From Clostridium nigeriense (lineage in GTDB: Bacteria > Bacillota > Clostridia > Clostridiales > Clostridiaceae), in assembly GCF_900086595.1 (NCBI RefSeq), contig NZ_LT575472.1, positions 334,637 to 398,636 of the forward strand: a DNA stretch of 64,000 nucleotides. Direction: 5' to 3'. Both the position numbers and the translations under genes were made by a program. Position 1 is the first letter of the stretch; each line of letters opens with the position of its first letter. Positions 35,480-44,622 of this stretch are shown piece after piece. Under the pieces are notes generated by a model. The model was not told the DNA's origin and did no database searches. It worked only from the letters and a program-made list of their open reading frames with translations.

Positions 35480-36832
35480 ATGGTAGAAGTTATTATTGCA
35501 CTACTTGTTATATTTGGTGTAGGATACTTAATTTACAAAAAGTATAATGCAACTATCGCATTAGCAGTTGGAGGTATATTATTACTAATAGCAGCAGCTG
35601 TACTTGGACATCCTATATTACCAGAAGATAGCACAACAGGAATAGCTTTTTTAGATGTATTTAAAGCAATAGAATTATCTTTTATTAAGAACTTAGGAAA
35701 CATTGGATTAACTATAATGACTTTATTTGGTTTTTCTAGTTATATGAACTTAATTGGAGCAAATGAAGTTACAGTTGATGTTATGACTAAACCTTTAGGT
35801 AAAATTAAATCTAAATATGTATTAATACCAGTAATATTCTTACTAGGAAACTTATTATCATTAGTTGTTCCTAGTGCATCAAGTTTAGCAGTATTACTTA
35901 TGGCAACTTTATACCCAGTTTTAACTAAAGTAGGAGTTACACCTTTAGCAGCAGGTGCAGTAATCGCAACTACAGCTACTATAATGCCAACTCCACTTGG
36001 AGCAGATAATGTTTTAGCAGCAGAAACATTTGGAATGAATATAATGGATTACGTTATAGCTCATGCTAAGGTTTCAATCCCTGCATTATTAATTATGGCA
36101 GTTGCTCATTACTTCTGGCAAAAATATCTTGATAGAAAAGAATCTGAAGATATAAAGATAGATGAGAGTAAGTTAGCAAAATTAAATAAAGAATTACCTC
36201 CTAAGTACTATGCAATATTACCAATATTACCATTAATATTAGTTTTATTCTTCAATCTTGTAATGAAGGATGTAAAAATAGGTCTTGTTAGTATAGCATT
36301 TATATCACTAATAGTTGCTGTAATAGTTGAACTAATAAGAAAAAGAGATTGTGTTAAAGTTACAAATGATATAAATGAATTCTTCAAAGGAATGGGTAAT
36401 GGTTTAGCTATGGTTGTAACATTACTAGTAGCTGCATCATTATTAGTAGATGGATTAAAAGCTCTTGGAATAGTAGATATGATAACTAATTCAGTACAAA
36501 ATTTACAAGGTGCTGGAACTATCTTAATGTTAGCATTCAGTGGAATTACTTTCATAATAGGTTTAATAAGTGGTGGTGGATTATCTGTTTTCTATGCATC
36601 AGTAGGAATGATTCCTGGTCTTGCAGCAGCAGTTAATGTAAGTGGACCTATGATAGCATTACCAATGCAAATGGTAGCCAACTTAGTTAGATCAATATCT
36701 CCAGTAGCAGCATGTATAATAGTTGTTTGCTCAATTACTGGAACAAGCCCAATGAAAATAGTAAAACGTACTTCTGTACCAGTAATGGCTGGCGTTGTAG
36801 CAGTATTAATACTTTCAGTAGTATTATTATAA
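35480..36832 (+). CDS. DcuC-family carrier, candidate nucleoside or ribose transporter
   Basis: 450 residues, with 10-12 membrane helices and features of the DcuC C4-dicarboxylate family (SLVVPSASSLAVLLMATLYP, ATTATIMPTPLGADNV). Its place between nucleoside hydrolase and transaldolase, in an operon with no other transporter, suggests that it imports nucleosides or ribose rather than succinate or fumarate. That substrate is an inference from context only. TAGGGGGA precedes the ATG, 19 bases after the hydrolase. Confidence 0.8.
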   Translation: MVEVIIALLVIFGVGYLIYKKYNATIALAVGGILLLIAAAVLGHPILPEDSTTGIAFLDVFKAIELSFIKNLGNIGLTIMTLFGFSSYMNLIGANEVTVDVMTKPLGKIKSKYVLIPVIFLLGNLLSLVVPSASSLAVLLMATLYPVLTKVGVTPLAAGAVIATTATIMPTPLGADNVLAAETFGMNIMDYVIAHAKVSIPALLIMAVAHYFWQKYLDRKESEDIKIDESKLAKLNKELPPKYYAILPILPLILVLFFNLVMKDVKIGLVSIAFISLIVAVIVELIRKRDCVKVTNDINEFFKGMGNGLAMVVTLLVAASLLVDGLKALGIVDMITNSVQNLQGAGTILMLAFSGITFIIGLISGGGLSVFYASVGMIPGLAAAVNVSGPMIALPMQMVANLVRSISPVAACIIVVCSITGTSPMKIVKRTSVPVMAGVVAVLILSVVLL

Positions 36833-36847
36833 GAATTTTAGAGAGTT

Positions 36848-37321
36848 ATGGAAGTTAGGGAAGCATCCTTTACGGAAGTAAATCAAATTAGAAAGTGGCT
36901 TAAAGATACCGCAAGTTGGCTAAAAGAAAAAAACATTCCTCAGTGGGAAAGGTTTTTGGAAGATAAGAAAACAGAAATTTGCTTAAAAGATTATAATGAC
37001 AAAAAGTTATATGTATTAGAAGATGATGATAAAAAAATAATAGGAGCTATGTCTTTTGGGAAACCAGAAGACATAGACATTAAACTCTGGGATAAACCAG
37101 AGGATGGCTATTATATACATAGAATAGTATTACCTAAGGAATATAGAGGTAAGAAAAAAGGTGAATACATGATAAATTGGGCTAAGGAAATTGCAAGTAA
37201 TAATAAAAAAGAGTTAAGACTTAATTGTGTAAATGAAAATGAGTTTTTATTTAATTATTATAGCAATCAAGGCTTCAATTATAATGGAAGCAAATTAGGC
37301 TATCACTTGTTTAAAATATAA
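36848..37321 (+). CDS. GNAT-family N-acetyltransferase
   Basis: 157 residues. [17 protein letters not shown] at the start and the acetyl-CoA loop ([18 protein letters not shown], about 97-115) are typical of GNAT proteins, with a C-terminal [12 protein letters not shown] strand-helix. Substrate unknown. It is 15 bases after the transporter and 17 before transaldolase; the ribosome-binding site (TTTTAGAGAG) is weak. A link to nucleoside metabolism is unproven. Confidence 0.8.
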   Translation: MEVREASFTEVNQIRKWLKDTASWLKEKNIPQWERFLEDKKTEICLKDYNDKKLYVLEDDDKKIIGAMSFGKPEDIDIKLWDKPEDGYYIHRIVLPKEYRGKKKGEYMINWAKEIASNNKKELRLNCVNENEFLFNYYSNQGFNYNGSKLGYHLFKI

Positions 37322-37338
37322 GTATTGGAGATGAAGTA

Positions 37339-37983
37339 ATGAGATTCTTTTTAGATACAGCAAATGTAGAAGACATAAAGGAAGTTAACAGCTTAGGTAT
37401 AATATCAGGGGTTACAACTAATCCTTCTTTAATAGCAAGAGAAAAAAGAGATTTAAAGGAAACTATAAGAGAAATAGCTTCAATTGTAGATGGACCGATA
37501 AGTGGAGAAGTTATTAGTTTAGATTATGAAGGCATGATAAGAGAAGGAGAAGAATTAGCAAAGATACACAAAAATATCGTTGTTAAGATTCCTATGACTA
37601 AAGATGGATTAAAGGCAGTATCATACCTTTCAAAGCATAATATAAAAACTAATGTAACATTAATATTCTCAGCTACTCAAGCTTTATTAGCAGCTAGAGC
37701 AGGAGCTACATATGTATCTCCTTTCCTAGGAAGATTAGATGATATAGGATCAAATGGAATGATTCTTATAAAAGATATAAGAGAAATATTTAGTGTTCAC
37801 GGAATAAAAACAGAAATAATAGCAGCATCTGTAAGAAATCCAATTCATGTAATAGAAGCTGCAAAACTTGGAGCAGATATAGCAACTATACCTCCAACAG
37901 TAGTAGATAACTTAATTAAGCATCCTTTAACTGATTTAGGAATTGAAAGATTTATAAAGGATTGGGAAGCGGCAAATAAATAA
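37339..37983 (+). CDS. transaldolase / fructose-6-phosphate aldolase-like
   Basis: 214 residues, the short (FSA/TalC) form. It begins [20 protein letters not shown] with [12 protein letters not shown]. The Schiff-base lysine is Lys83 in VVKIPMT, and a Gly-Ala-rich [15 protein letters not shown] segment follows. In Firmicutes such proteins usually act as transaldolases in the non-oxidative pentose phosphate pathway. As last gene of the operon it would move ribose 5-phosphate carbon toward glycolysis. GGAGATGA precedes the ATG. Confidence 0.88.
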   Translation: MRFFLDTANVEDIKEVNSLGIISGVTTNPSLIAREKRDLKETIREIASIVDGPISGEVISLDYEGMIREGEELAKIHKNIVVKIPMTKDGLKAVSYLSKHNIKTNVTLIFSATQALLAARAGATYVSPFLGRLDDIGSNGMILIKDIREIFSVHGIKTEIIAASVRNPIHVIEAAKLGADIATIPPTVVDNLIKHPLTDLGIERFIKDWEAANK

Positions 37984-37992
37984 TATAAGATG

Positions 37993-38018
37993 GAGGCTGG
38001 TAAAACAGCCTCTTTTTT
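37993..38018 (+). terminator. terminator of the ribose/nucleoside operon
   Basis: GAGGCTG (37993-37999) pairs with CAGCCTC (38006-38012), then six T. Confidence 0.88.
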
Positions 38019-38098
38019 ACCTTTAAAGTGTTTATTATTTAATTTTTTGTACTATAATGATAAATATAAATAAAAAGTTACTTTTGGAGGTATAAAAA

Positions 38099-38884
38099 AT
38101 GGAAAATAAGTATATAATATTTGATACACATGCCCATTATGATGATAACCTTTTTGATGAAGATAGAGAAGCTGTTTTAAGCCAAATTAAAGAAAATGGT
38201 GTTGTAGGAATATTAAATTGTGCATCAAGTTATGAAAGTATAGATAAAACATACAAATTAACTATAGAAAATAATTTCATTTATGGAGCTCTAGGAATAC
38301 ATCCAGAAAATGCAGATGAATTTAATGATGATGTAGAAAAAGAAATTATAGAGTTAATTAGAAAAAATGAAAAGATACTTGCTATTGGTGAAATTGGACT
38401 AGATTATTACTGGGAGGAAAATCCGCCTAGGGAAGTTCAACAAGATATATTTAGAAGACAAATGAAACTAGCTGAGAGATTAAACCTTCCTGTTATAATA
38501 CACGATAGAGATGCTCATAAGGATACTTTAGAGATCATAAAAGAATTTCCTAATGTTAAAGGAATTGTTCATTGTTTTTCAGGAAGTACAGAGTTTGCTT
38601 TAGAATGTATAAAACTTGGATACTATATAGGTGTTGGAGGCGTTGTAACTTTCAAGAATGCTAAGAAAATAGTAGAAGTAGTTAAGGAAATACCTTTAGA
38701 TAAAATATTAGTAGAAACAGATGCTCCTTATATGGCACCTACACCAAATAGAGGAAAAAGGAATAAATCGGACTATATAGCTTATATAATAGAACAAATT
38801 GCTCAAATAAAGGATTTAGAACCAAAAGAAGTGAATTTAGCTGTAAATGATAATTTTAAAAGGTTGATAGGAAAAGATATATAA
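38099..38884 (+). CDS. TatD-family metal-dependent DNase
   Basis: 261 residues. The metal-site motifs are FDTHAHYDD at the N-terminus, AIGEIGLDYYWE, VIIHDRDAHKDT, GIVHCFSG and LVETDAPYMAP, in the order and spacing of TatD/YabD. TatD proteins are 3'-5' exonucleases involved in DNA repair or degradation. The order tatD, 3D-domain gene, rnmV, rsmA is conserved in Firmicutes. TTTGGAGG precedes the ATG and a TATAAT at 38053-38058 is a likely -10. Confidence 0.92.
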   Translation: MENKYIIFDTHAHYDDNLFDEDREAVLSQIKENGVVGILNCASSYESIDKTYKLTIENNFIYGALGIHPENADEFNDDVEKEIIELIRKNEKILAIGEIGLDYYWEENPPREVQQDIFRRQMKLAERLNLPVIIHDRDAHKDTLEIIKEFPNVKGIVHCFSGSTEFALECIKLGYYIGVGGVVTFKNAKKIVEVVKEIPLDKILVETDAPYMAPTPNRGKRNKSDYIAYIIEQIAQIKDLEPKEVNLAVNDNFKRLIGKDI

Positions 38885-39063
38885 AGTAAAATTAAACAGT
38901 ATATTAGAAAATTTTAACATATGGGCTTTGTACCAAGGATAAGGTTATAAATAACATCTACTTTCAAGTAATAACTGCGAATTGCTATTATATTTATAAT
39001 TTATATTTTAAGTATGCACAAGGTTGCATTTTAATCACAGTTTTATGTTGCAGGAGGTCAAAT

Positions 39064-39092
39064 TTGACAAAAGCGATCATTTCAATTATAAT
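39064..39092 (+). promoter_or_regulatory. consensus promoter of the 3D-domain gene
   Basis: TTGACA (39064-39069), exactly 17 bases, then TATAAT (39087-39092): both hexamers perfect. The upstream part of the gap (38885-39063) shows nothing else I can name. Confidence 0.75.
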
Positions 39093-39127
39093 GCAAAAGA
39101 CGCTCTTGCCAAGGGGAGGAAGTAGAG

Positions 39128-40180
39128 ATGGTAGAAAATTTTAAAAAATACCTGAAAAATAACTTTTCTAACGGTCCGAAGGCAAAAATACTGATAGGAG
39201 TAATAGCAACTGCTATTTTATTATCAGTGACGTTGGTAAACATGAAAAAGACTATAACTATGAAAATAGACGGAAAAGAAGAGACATTTGTCACATATAA
39301 GAGGACTGTTAAAGATGTGTTGGATACTAAGGGGGTTACATTAAACCTCAAGGACAAAGTTCAACCAGCTTTAAATAGTAATGTATCTGAAGGTGATACA
39401 ATATCTATTAAAAGAGCTGTTTCAGTAGAATTAACTATAGGGGATAAAAAAACAAGTATAGAAACTGCTGAAAACACTATCGAAGAAATGCTAAACGTAG
39501 AAAAAGAAGAACTTAAGAATCAAGGATTTGAATACAATCATGGGGTTGATGAAGTGACTCCAGCATTAGATACGGAGATTGAGCCTAATCTACAAATCAA
39601 CTTAGTTAAAGTTGAAATTAAAAATGAATTAGCAAAAGAAGCTATTGATTATGATGTTATTGTAGAAGAGGATTCTAATCTTGATAGCGGTCTAGAAGAA
39701 ATTAGGCAAGAAGGAACATCAGGTGAAAAAGAGGTTCTTTACGAAATAATTTATAAAAATGGTAAAGAATTTTCTAAAGCTATAAAAAGTTCAAAAGTAG
39801 TAGCGGAACCAGTAAATAAAATAGTTGCACAAGGAACAAGAAGAGTATTTGCAAGTAGAGATGGGCAACTATTAAATTATAAGAGCGTACTTTACTGCGA
39901 ATCTACTGCTTATAGTGGTGGCGGAGTAACAGCAACAGGAACTGTACCCGTAAGAAATCCAAATGGTATTAGTACCATAGCGGTAGATCCAAGAGTTATT
40001 CCTCTAGGATCATTAGTATATGTTGAGGGATATGGAAAAGCAGTAGCTGCAGACACTGGTGGAGCTATAAAAGGAAATATCGTTGACGTATATATGAATT
40101 CTCAAGAAGAAGCATATAGTAGTTGGGGAAGAAAATATAATGTTCCTGTATATATTATAGCTTACCCAGGTGAATGGTAA
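39128..40180 (+). CDS. YabE-type cell wall protein (DUF348, G5, 3D domains)
   Basis: 350 residues. It has an N-terminal membrane anchor (about 19-38), two DUF348 repeats (about 43-150), a G5 domain (about 165-240) and a C-terminal 3D domain with TAVDPR-type AVDPRVIPLGSLVYV and the Asp motifs AADTGGAIKG and IVDVYM. 3D-domain proteins are peptidoglycan lytic enzymes related in fold to MltA; Sps/RpfB-like proteins act in growth or resuscitation. GGGGAGGAAG precedes the ATG. Confidence 0.88.
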   Translation: MVENFKKYLKNNFSNGPKAKILIGVIATAILLSVTLVNMKKTITMKIDGKEETFVTYKRTVKDVLDTKGVTLNLKDKVQPALNSNVSEGDTISIKRAVSVELTIGDKKTSIETAENTIEEMLNVEKEELKNQGFEYNHGVDEVTPALDTEIEPNLQINLVKVEIKNELAKEAIDYDVIVEEDSNLDSGLEEIRQEGTSGEKEVLYEIIYKNGKEFSKAIKSSKVVAEPVNKIVAQGTRRVFASRDGQLLNYKSVLYCESTAYSGGGVTATGTVPVRNPNGISTIAVDPRVIPLGSLVYVEGYGKAVAADTGGAIKGNIVDVYMNSQEEAYSSWGRKYNVPVYIIAYPGEW

Positions 40181-40186
40181 AATAAG

Positions 40187-40217
40187 AGGATGCTCTAAAG
40201 AGCATCCTTTTGTTTTT
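40187..40217 (+). terminator. terminator of the 3D-domain gene
   Basis: AGGATGCTC (40187-40195) pairs with GAGCATCCT (40200-40208), followed by a T-rich run. Confidence 0.85.
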
Positions 40218-40292
40218 ATTTAGTTATAATTGACATAATAATTATATAAGGATAAATTATTCTTAGGCGCATTTAGAAAGGAAGTTAATATT

Positions 40293-40856
40293 TTGATAAA
40301 AGAAGTTATTGTAGTTGAAGGAAGAGATGATATTACTGCTGTAAAACAAGCTGTAGATGCTGAGGTTATAGCTGTAGGTGGATTTGGAATAAATGCTAGA
40401 GTTATAGAAAGAATAAAAGAAGCACAAAAAAGAAAAGGTGTAATAGTACTAACAGATCCAGATTTTGCAGGAGAAAAAATAAGAAGTATAATTGCAAAGA
40501 GAGTCAAAGGTATAAAACATGCTTATATTGCTCAAGAAGATGGAATTAAGGGTGATGATATAGGTGTTGAAAATGCATCTCCTGAAGTTATAATAGAGGC
40601 TTTAAATAGAGCAAAGGTATCAGAAGAGATAGTTGAAGAAACATTCACTTCAGAAGACATGTTTTATTTTAAACTTACTGGAGACATAAGCTCTAAAAAA
40701 AGAAGAATAATGTTGGGTAGGGAACTTGGAATAGGCTACGGAAATGCTAATCAAATGTTAATAAGACTAAATAAGTATTCTATAAGTAAAGAAGAATTTA
40801 TCAAAGCTATAGAAAAAATAGAAAAAAACATAGGGGTGAAAGACAGTGGAAATTAA
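40293..40856 (+). CDS. rnmV: ribonuclease M5
   Basis: 187 residues from a TTG start with AAAGGAAG upstream. The N-terminal Toprim domain has the catalytic Glu in VVEGRDD and the DxD in LTDPDFAGE. RNase M5 trims 5S rRNA precursors. Its 3' end overlaps rsmA by 11 bases, the standard arrangement, suggesting coupled translation of two ribosome-maturation enzymes. Confidence 0.92.
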   Translation: MIKEVIVVEGRDDITAVKQAVDAEVIAVGGFGINARVIERIKEAQKRKGVIVLTDPDFAGEKIRSIIAKRVKGIKHAYIAQEDGIKGDDIGVENASPEVIIEALNRAKVSEEIVEETFTSEDMFYFKLTGDISSKKRRIMLGRELGIGYGNANQMLIRLNKYSISKEEFIKAIEKIEKNIGVKDSGN

Positions 40857-41697
40857 GGATGTTAAAACTGCTGAGTTAGTTAAGAAATATAATTTTAAGT
40901 TTTCAAAAAGCTTAGGCCAAAATTTCTTAGTAGATGATTCAGTACCAAGAGATATAGTTTTAGGTGCTGAAGTAGATGAAAATGATCTTATTATTGAAAT
41001 AGGACCTGGAGTAGGTACTCTGACAGCTCAATTACTAAATAAGGCTAAGAAAGTAGTTGCTATAGAGTTAGATAATGATTTAATTCCTATTTTAAGACAA
41101 GAAATTGGAGATAATCCCAAATTCGAATTAATACATAATGATGCATTAAAGGTAAATTTCAACGAGGTAATTGGAGAAGAAAAAAGTGTTAAGCTAGTTG
41201 CGAATTTACCTTATTATGTAACTACTCCAATTATAGTTAAGCTTTTAAAGGAAAATTATAATTTTAAGTCATTAACTATAATGATTCAAAAGGAAGTTGC
41301 TGAAAGAATGAATGCAGAACCAGGAAATAAAGACTACGGTGCTCTTTCTTTATTAGTTCAATATTATTGTAATACTAAGATAATAAGAAAAGTTCCACCT
41401 CAATGCTTTATTCCAAGACCAAAGGTTGATTCTATTGTAATTAGATTAGATAGGTTAAGTGAGCCAAAGGTTAGTGTTGAAAATGAAAAATTATTCTTTG
41501 AAATAATAAGAAGTTCATTCAATATGAGAAGAAAAACTTTATGGAATGGAGTAAAAAACATAGGACTATCTAAGGAAAATTTAGAGTTAGCTTTTAATGA
41601 AGCTGATATAGATCCAAAAAGAAGAGGAGAAACTTTAACTATAGAAGAGTTTGCTATTCTTTCTGATAAAATAAATAAATATTTAAAAATAAGATAG
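40846..41697 (+). CDS. rsmA: 16S rRNA dimethyladenosine transferase
   Basis: 283 residues from a GTG start inside rnmV, preceded by AGGGGTG. It has the [14 protein letters not shown]-terminal motif, the SAM site [16 protein letters not shown] and the [10 protein letters not shown] motif (NLPY) of the KsgA/Dim1 family. It dimethylates two adjacent adenosines near the 3' end of 16S rRNA. Loss gives kasugamycin resistance in other bacteria. Confidence 0.94.
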   Translation: MEIKDVKTAELVKKYNFKFSKSLGQNFLVDDSVPRDIVLGAEVDENDLIIEIGPGVGTLTAQLLNKAKKVVAIELDNDLIPILRQEIGDNPKFELIHNDALKVNFNEVIGEEKSVKLVANLPYYVTTPIIVKLLKENYNFKSLTIMIQKEVAERMNAEPGNKDYGALSLLVQYYCNTKIIRKVPPQCFIPRPKVDSIVIRLDRLSEPKVSVENEKLFFEIIRSSFNMRRKTLWNGVKNIGLSKENLELAFNEADIDPKRRGETLTIEEFAILSDKINKYLKIR

Positions 41698-41705
41698 ATA
41701 CTTAG

Positions 41706-41755
41706 CTCGTGAGAATTTTGGAGTAAAATACAAGATTCTCACGAGTTTTATTTTT
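41706..41755 (+). terminator. terminator of rnmV-rsmA
   Basis: CTCGTGAGAAT (41706-41716) pairs perfectly with ATTCTCACGAG (41735-41745), followed by TTTTATTTTT. Confidence 0.85.
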
Positions 41756-41819
41756 AACATATTTGGATATGCATAGCATATAATGTATTGAATTAATGTA
41801 AAATGGAGGTTCTAAAGGT

Positions 41820-43094
41820 TTGTCACAAGTAAACAAATTGTATAGAAATTTTATTATTTTACAAGAAGATGAAAGAGGCTACTCAAATTCTAACGACAAA
41901 ACCTTATCAGGATATTCAAAGATAGAAGCTAAGGGGAATATATGTAAAATTTCCTTTTATGCTCAGAATCTAAGAAAGGATGATGAAGATTATTGTATTT
42001 TAGCTATATGCAATAAAAAAGATACAAAAAAAATAATCAATCTTGGAGCAATAAATATATCTGATGGTGGTAAGGCAGAAATAACCAAGGAGTATCCTTT
42101 AGATAATGTTGGGGGACTAGGAATATCTTATGACAAAATATCAGGGGCAGCTATAGGTAAAATGAAAAATAATATTCCAATAATAGTTATGTGTGGCTTT
42201 ATTAATGGAGAACAACCGAGTGAGAGTTGGAAAAATTATAAGGTTGAGAAATCTGTTCACAGCAAATCAAAAGATAAGATGGAGTACATGAAGAAGGAAG
42301 ATAAAAAGAAAAAGCATAGGTCAGAGGAAGATATAAATAAAGTAGAGGTAATAGAGGAAGAAATTGAAGAAAGAGAAATTAATTTAAAAGAAGACGCTGT
42401 CAATGAGGAAATAGAAAATACAGAAGTAGATGAAGACGGTATTGCTAGAGAAAAATTAGTGATAGATGAAAGTGAAACAAGAGATAATAAAGATGATGAT
42501 ATGGATAAAGATATAGAAGATGAAAATAATCCTTTTAAAAATAAAGAATATGGTAAAAATCCATTTGATACAAATATAAATGATAATTTATACGGAATCG
42601 AAGATTTAAATAGAGGATATTTAAAAAATAAGTTTGATGAGTATGAAGAAAAATTAGAAAATACTAGCGAATTTCAAATAAGGGGTAGTGTTGGCGAATA
42701 TTTTGAAAGCTTAGCTAATGGATTTGAGCAATGTAGAAGTAAATACGAAGAAATTAAATATTGCAAATGGTATAAAATACCTGTAAATGATCTTCATGAA
42801 ATGTGTAATATGTCTAACTACAATAGGTATGCAGTAGCTTATTACCCAATGCTTAATTACTATCCATATATAAGAAAGTATAGGCACTTTATGTTAGGAT
42901 ATAAGTGTGATAAGGATGGAAACTTAAGATATATAGTATATGGAATTCCAGGTATGAAGAATAAAGATGAACAACCTTATGAAGGAAAGACAGGTTTTGT
43001 AACTTGGGTGAGTGATGAAGCTAGGGATGGAATGGGATGTTGGTTAATGTTCTATGATTTTAAAAATTCAACTGTTGTTGTACCTATGCAATAG
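41820..43094 (+). CDS. clostridial protein of unknown function with acidic linker
   Basis: 424 residues from a TTG with GGAGG about ten bases upstream. Three parts are visible: an N-terminal domain (about 1-135, beta-rich), a highly charged Glu/Lys/Asp low-complexity linker (about 145-250), and a C-terminal domain (about 270-424) rich in Tyr and Trp (YCKWYKIPVNDLHEMCNMSN, GKTGFVTWVSDE). No signal peptide. I recognise no named family; the tripartite layout suggests two binding modules. It could be spore- or envelope-associated, but this is only a guess. It follows the rsmA terminator. Confidence 0.75.
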   Translation: MSQVNKLYRNFIILQEDERGYSNSNDKTLSGYSKIEAKGNICKISFYAQNLRKDDEDYCILAICNKKDTKKIINLGAINISDGGKAEITKEYPLDNVGGLGISYDKISGAAIGKMKNNIPIIVMCGFINGEQPSESWKNYKVEKSVHSKSKDKMEYMKKEDKKKKHRSEEDINKVEVIEEEIEEREINLKEDAVNEEIENTEVDEDGIAREKLVIDESETRDNKDDDMDKDIEDENNPFKNKEYGKNPFDTNINDNLYGIEDLNRGYLKNKFDEYEEKLENTSEFQIRGSVGEYFESLANGFEQCRSKYEEIKYCKWYKIPVNDLHEMCNMSNYNRYAVAYYPMLNYYPYIRKYRHFMLGYKCDKDGNLRYIVYGIPGMKNKDEQPYEGKTGFVTWVSDEARDGMGCWLMFYDFKNSTVVVPMQ

Positions 43095-43124
43095 GTATAA
43101 ATAAGAAATGTACTTATAAACCTA

Positions 43125-43646
43125 ATGAGTATATTAAAAAATAAGAAAATCTATACCATCACCCTACTGGTAGTCCTTATGCTTTCAATAACCTTGATGA
43201 GTGAATTATTTATAAAAGATATTAGAAGAGTTGCACTAGAAAATAATGATACTAAAAGATTTAGTAAACATCTATTGAGAGAGGGAAGGTATAGTTTTTC
43301 ATTACCAGAAGGATGGGATGTAGAAAGTATAAATAATTTTAATAGTGATATTGATGTTAATTTTAATAACAATAACAATATATATGGGAATATATCTATT
43401 ATAGATGGAGATTTAGAAAGCTTTTGTGAAAATATCACTAAAGAAAAAGATAGTACTGAAATATTTGATGAAGGTTCCTATCGTTGGAATGTTATAACTT
43501 TAAGAGATGGGCAGCATATAAACAAGTATTATCTTAGAAAATACTCAGAGGGGAAGATTCTTATATTAAAATTTTCTTATTATAATAATAAGGAAAAGGA
43601 TAGCATAAAAACAGTTTTTGATAGTATAGCAATAAGTTTCAGCTAA
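43125..43646 (+). CDS. membrane-anchored protein of unknown function
   Basis: 173 residues with one N-terminal membrane helix (about 9-28) and an external domain containing GRYSFSLPEGWDVESI, reminiscent of PsbP-like or DUF-type lipoprotein folds in which a predicted strand precedes PxGW. No clear ribosome-binding site precedes the ATG, so translation may be coupled to the preceding gene 30 bases upstream. Function unknown. Confidence 0.6.
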   Translation: MSILKNKKIYTITLLVVLMLSITLMSELFIKDIRRVALENNDTKRFSKHLLREGRYSFSLPEGWDVESINNFNSDIDVNFNNNNNIYGNISIIDGDLESFCENITKEKDSTEIFDEGSYRWNVITLRDGQHINKYYLRKYSEGKILILKFSYYNNKEKDSIKTVFDSIAISFS

Positions 43647-43696
43647 GGGCATAATAAGATTTGCCATTAGAAGGCTAAAGTATTATAATTTATTTA

Positions 43697-43728
43697 TAAT
43701 TAGGAGAAGTAATTACTTCTCCTAATTA
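43697..43728. repeat. perfect 32-base palindrome
   Basis: Positions 43697-43728 read the same on both strands, centre AGTAATTACT, arms containing TTAGGAGAAGTAA. No T-run follows on either side. It separates the 43125 and 43774 genes and may act as a transcript 3' end or protein-binding site. Confidence 0.7.
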
Positions 43729-43773
43729 GCTATTAAGAATTGTAGGGAAACCTTGATATAGAGGGGAAGGATA

Positions 43774-44610
43774 TTGTTGAAAAAAAATGTGAAGATTTTA
43801 GTTGCTATATTCTTAATGATACTATCGTTTAGTTTAACATCCTGTGGAGTTATAGATAGTATAAAAGGAAAGTTCAAAAGTGATAATGACTATTTTAATA
43901 ATGTAGGTCAAGTAGATCAAATAAGTATTCAAAGTATTAGGGATAAATCATTTAAATTTCTTGTAACAGATGATAAGTCTATTGAGGATATGTATAGTCT
44001 TTTATCTAAAGCAAAGGAAAGTGATACAAGATCCGAATTAGATCCAGATTATATATTTGAAATAAAAATGGGGGAAGAAGTTAAAAAATTTAATTATGTA
44101 GTTGGTGCATATGAAGGAAACTTTTATGATGATGAAATAAGCTTTACTGTTTCAAAAAGATTAGATGAAGGATTACTTCAAAACCTATCTATAATAAGAA
44201 AGCCTAGAGAGTTTGAATACATATATTATGAGCCTATTCTTGATATAATTGAAAAGTTAAGTAAAACATTAGAATATAGTAATAGCAAGGTTGGAGTGGA
44301 TATTAAAGGTGATATAGATTGCTTAAAATATATTTTCTCAACAGATTTAGAAAGTTTCTTAAATAAGGCAAAAAAAATTGCTCCTAATATAGAAATAATA
44401 AATAATAATGAAAGTGATTTTGATATTATAATAAGGATTAAAAATAGAGGGCATAGTACAACTCAATACAAGAGTAATATAACAGTTGAAGTTAAAAAAG
44501 ATAATCAACAATATTACTATTATGTAGTTGGGGAAAATGAATATAAAGAATGGAATATTAATATCTACACAGAAGATGATCTTCCTAAGGATGTAGAGAA
44601 AAATTGGTAG
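43774..44610 (+). CDS. lipoprotein of unknown function
   Basis: 278 residues from a TTG (a second TTG follows immediately); GGGGAAGGA is upstream. A signal peptide ends with the lipobox LTSC (Cys near 24), so it is probably lipid-anchored. The mature part has DQISIQSIRDKSFKFLVTDD, resembling lipoproteins of the YhfM type by feel only, and a Tyr-rich QQYYYYVVGENEYKEW near the C-terminus. Function unknown. Confidence 0.7.
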   Translation: MLKKNVKILVAIFLMILSFSLTSCGVIDSIKGKFKSDNDYFNNVGQVDQISIQSIRDKSFKFLVTDDKSIEDMYSLLSKAKESDTRSELDPDYIFEIKMGEEVKKFNYVVGAYEGNFYDDEISFTVSKRLDEGLLQNLSIIRKPREFEYIYYEPILDIIEKLSKTLEYSNSKVGVDIKGDIDCLKYIFSTDLESFLNKAKKIAPNIEIINNNESDFDIIIRIKNRGHSTTQYKSNITVEVKKDNQQYYYYVVGENEYKEWNINIYTEDDLPKDVEKNW

Positions 44611-44622
44611 GAGGTGTTTTTT

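Noticed and set aside
44614..44622. GTG start of the Mrp-type gene
   Set aside because: The GTG overlaps the AGGAGG site itself.
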